Positions 63,462 to 64,000 of a stretch of 64,000 bases of DNA are shown one piece after another. The stretch is taken from positions 1 through 64,000 of the forward strand of contig DRGL01000053.1 of the NCBI GenBank assembly GCA_011050085.1. The letters are read 5' to 3'. The translations under genes and the position numbers were made by a program. The stretch comes from Pricia antarctica. Its GTDB lineage: Bacteria; Bacteroidota; Bacteroidia; Flavobacteriales; Flavobacteriaceae. Numbering within the stretch: position 1 is the first letter of the stretch; every line of letters begins with the position of its first letter. The notes below the pieces were generated by a model. The model had not been told where the DNA came from. It did not search any database and saw only the letters and a list, made by a program, of their open reading frames with translations.

Positions 63462-64000
63462 ATGTACAGGCACTTTATTAAAAGAATTTGCGACTTCATA
63501 GCGGCCCTGTCAATATTGATGTTGATTTCCCCGATCTTTACCTTGGTAGCGATAACGCTTTGGTTCGCAAATCAAGGTAGTATTTTTTTCATTCAACGTC
63601 GACCAGGGAAAGGAGAGCAAATCTTCAAAATTCTGAAATTTAAAACAATGAACGATAAGAAGGATGCTAACAATGAACTATTGCCCGATGCCGATCGTAT
63701 TACTAAAGTTGGCCAATTCGTCAGAAAAACATCCTTAGATGAGTTGCCACAGCTATTGAACGTTTTGATTGGGGATATGAGTTTGATAGGACCCCGCCCA
63801 CTTTTGATTCGATACTTGCCTTTATATAGCGAACATCAGCGACGTAGACACGACGTTAGACCAGGCATTACTGGGTGGGCTCAGATTAATGGAAGAAACG
63901 CAATATCTTGGCATCAAAAATTCGAATATGACGTTTGGTACGTTGATCATCAGTCTTTTCTCTTAGACCTTAAAATTTTATTAGGTACCTTTTCAAAGGT
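63462..64000 (+). CDS. Initiating sugar-phosphate transferase (PglC-like), truncated by window end
   Basis: From ATG 63462 ([12 protein letters not shown]) the frame is open to the window end, 179 complete codons. One re-entrant membrane helix (about 9-32, [18 protein letters not shown]) precedes the catalytic core of small monotopic phosphoglycosyl transferases: [70 protein letters not shown] and [18 protein letters not shown]. It attaches the first sugar-1-phosphate, in PglC diacetylbacillosamine, to undecaprenyl phosphate. The start of the chain therefore lies at the right edge, and an acetyltransferase (PglD) would be expected just beyond. Only a few residues are missing. Confidence 0.92.
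   Translation, partial: MYRHFIKRICDFIAALSILMLISPIFTLVAITLWFANQGSIFFIQRRPGKGEQIFKILKFKTMNDKKDANNELLPDADRITKVGQFVRKTSLDELPQLLNVLIGDMSLIGPRPLLIRYLPLYSEHQRRRHDVRPGITGWAQINGRNAISWHQKFEYDVWYVDHQSFLLDLKILLGTFSK

Noticed and set aside
1-64000. tRNA, rRNA, riboswitches, or prophage genes
   Set aside because: No cloverleaf, rRNA signature, known aptamer core or phage structural gene was seen by eye. A covariance-model search was not possible, so absence is not proven.

Overview
The window is AT-rich DNA from a member of the Bacteroidota, most likely a marine flavobacterium. The signs are Bacteroidetes-type lipoproteins, TAnnTTTG promoter boxes with few Shine-Dalgarno sites, a T6SS subtype iii sheath pair, CTnDOT-type TraN/TraO proteins, IS1595 and IS3 relics and PKD-rich exported proteins. 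No rRNA, tRNA or CRISPR array was seen.

Layout. (1) 1-9.6 kb is ordinary chromosome: the end of a phytoene-desaturase-like oxidoreductase, an exported coiled-coil protein, a small membrane protein, a patatin phospholipase, an M1 aminopeptidase, recG and a lipoprotein. (2) 10-16.9 kb, minus strand, is an accessory block: a TraQ-like/PKD lipoprotein, traO and traN homologues, and an isolated tssB-tssC sheath pair. Neither the rest of a conjugation system nor of a T6SS is present. (3) 17.6-34.3 kb holds polysaccharide export and nucleotide-sugar genes: wzc, wza, a PglF/WbpM-like 4,6-dehydratase, a PglE-like aminotransferase and a UDP-xylose synthase on minus; UDP-glucose dehydrogenase, UDP-glucuronate 4-epimerase, a WbpP/TviC-like epimerase and a WbpO/TviB-like dehydrogenase on plus. 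IS3 and IS1595 relics break it up. (4) 34.5-37.4 kb is a nest of insertion sequences: an IS256 relic cut by an IS21 left end, joined to an old IS3 that was itself hit by a structurally complete IS3. (5) 37.8-45.4 kb encodes exported beta-helix proteins and a PL1 pectate-lyase-like lipoprotein around another IS3 relic. (6) 45.7-64 kb is the assembly part: GT4 glycosyltransferases, a MurJ/Wzx-type flippase, a Wzy-type polymerase, a TupA-like ATP-grasp protein, an AlgI-type O-acyltransferase with an SGNH partner, an alpha/beta hydrolase, an asparagine-synthase-like amidotransferase and, at the edge, a PglC-type initiating sugar transferase.

Together regions 3, 5 and 6 look like one large Wzx/Wzy-dependent acidic exopolysaccharide locus. 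The predicted building blocks are UDP-GlcA, UDP-GalA, UDP-xylose, a HexNAc uronic acid and a bacillosamine-type 4-amino-6-deoxy sugar. O-acetylation and possibly amide substitution are predicted decorations, and the lyase-like proteins could trim or release the polymer. Gene functions are inferred from motifs read by eye; no database search was run.
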